Part shown: positions 5,232-5,364 of the stretch, piece after piece
Position numbering within the stretch: the stretch's first letter is position 1
Layout: each line of letters begins with the position of its first letter
Assembly: GCA_035946955.1 (NCBI GenBank)
Contig: DASYYE010000536.1
Location: 1-5,364, forward strand
Reading direction: 5' to 3'
DNA: 5,364 nt
DNA from: DASYYE01 sp035946955
GTDB lineage: Bacteria; Actinomycetota; Actinomycetes; Streptosporangiales; Streptosporangiaceae
Made by a program: the position numbers and the translations under genes
The notes under the pieces: model-generated
The model's database searches: none
What the model saw: only the letters and a program-made list of their open reading frames with translations
What the model was told of the DNA's origin: nothing

Positions 5232-5364
5232 TCACCGCCTCACGATGGGGGCGGTGGATGGCGGGGTGGGCGCAGGCGGCGGAGCGTGCCTGCCCGGCGG
5301 AGTGAACATGGCTGACGAGGCGGGCCTGCCCGGCGGAGTGAACATGGCTGACGAGGCGGGCCCG
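5232..5364 (-). CDS. C-terminal tail of an upstream tad-operon gene (right edge), Pro-rich with repeats
   Basis: On the minus strand a frame is open from the window edge for 43 codons and stops at TGA 5234-5232, 4 nt before the tadA ATG. The tight spacing matches the packed junctions elsewhere in the operon, which is the main reason to call it a gene end. The visible peptide has two tandem units of PASSAMFTPPG (each preceded by Gly or Arg). A Pro/Ala-rich stretch (HAPPPAPTPPSTAP) and a basic end (IVRR) follow. No domain can be recognised. In known tad loci the gene before tadA is often tadZ/cpaE (a MinD/ParA-like localisation ATPase), sometimes next to a SAF-domain (CpaB/RcpC-like) gene. TadZ/CpaE is therefore the first guess, by position only. 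The alternative is a divergent plus-strand gene starting in the repeat (ATG 5308 or 5344), which I think less likely. Confidence 0.6.
   Translation of the reverse strand, partial: GPASSAMFTPPGRPASSAMFTPPGRHAPPPAPTPPSTAPIVRR
5288..5364. repeat. 36-bp tandem repeat, two full copies plus a partial third at the edge
   Basis: On the plus strand the unit starting GCCTGCCCGGCGGAG at 5288 recurs at 5324 with identical sequence over 36 bp. A third copy begins at 5360 and shows one change (C for T at 5363) before the window ends. The period is a multiple of three, so the minus-strand frame is kept and a 12-residue unit is repeated in the protein tail. Since the last copy is cut by the edge, the true copy number is unknown. 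Confidence 0.9.

Noticed and set aside
3959..5305. Long open frame on the plus strand opposite tadA
   Set aside because: It is antisense to a gene with all secretion-ATPase motifs. Its peptide is rich in His, Gly, Gln and Arg with no recognisable domain, as expected for a shadow in GC-rich DNA.
5308..5364. Possible divergent plus-strand gene starting MADEAG with GGCGGAG upstream
   Set aside because: Start and binding site occur in each repeat unit, so the match is multiplied by the repeat. The minus frame across the same DNA is open to a stop 4 nt before tadA, which fits the operon better. It is not fully excluded.

Overview
The window is a stretch of a tad (tight adherence, type IVc/Flp pilus) operon, all read from the minus strand. 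The DNA is visibly GC-rich, with mostly G or C at third codon positions and some GTG starts. The gene order is secretion ATPase, two TadB/TadC-type membrane proteins, a short pilin, three TadE/TadG-like proteins and a polytopic membrane protein. I know this arrangement from high-GC Gram-positive bacteria, so an actinomycete is the best guess. The genus cannot be told from this sequence. No outer-membrane secretin is seen, which fits a single-membrane cell but is only suggestive because the operon leaves the window at both ends.

In transcription order (right to left) the layout is as follows. First comes the proline-rich C-terminal tail of an unidentified upstream gene, carrying two copies of a 12-residue repeat (5364-5232). 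Next are tadA (5227-3929), tadB (3932-3012) and tadC (3015-2116). A 42-nt gap with the best ribosome binding site of the window leads to a 71-residue Flp-type pilin (2073-1858). Two TadE-like minor pilins follow (1849-1382 and 1385-927), then a TadG/Tad-like protein (933-427). Last is the N-terminal part of a multi-pass membrane protein that runs off the left edge (430-1). Stops and starts overlap by 4 nt at four junctions and by 7 nt at one, and are 4 and 8 nt apart at two others. The only real gap is the 42 nt before the pilin. This looks like one translationally coupled transcript with an independent translation start for the abundant subunit.

From the known Tad machinery, TadA would be the cytoplasmic ATPase that drives assembly and TadB/TadC the inner-membrane platform. 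The 71-residue product would be the processed filament subunit, and the TadE/TadG-like proteins minor or initiating subunits on the outer face. No prepilin peptidase gene is in the window.

I found no RNA gene, insertion sequence, CRISPR array or wholly unknown system. Points worth a second look are the 36-bp in-frame tandem repeat at the right edge, paired cysteines at the extreme C-terminus of all three TadE/TadG-like proteins, two short hairpins placed at a start codon and at a cleavage-site motif, and an arginine in the Asp box of TadA.
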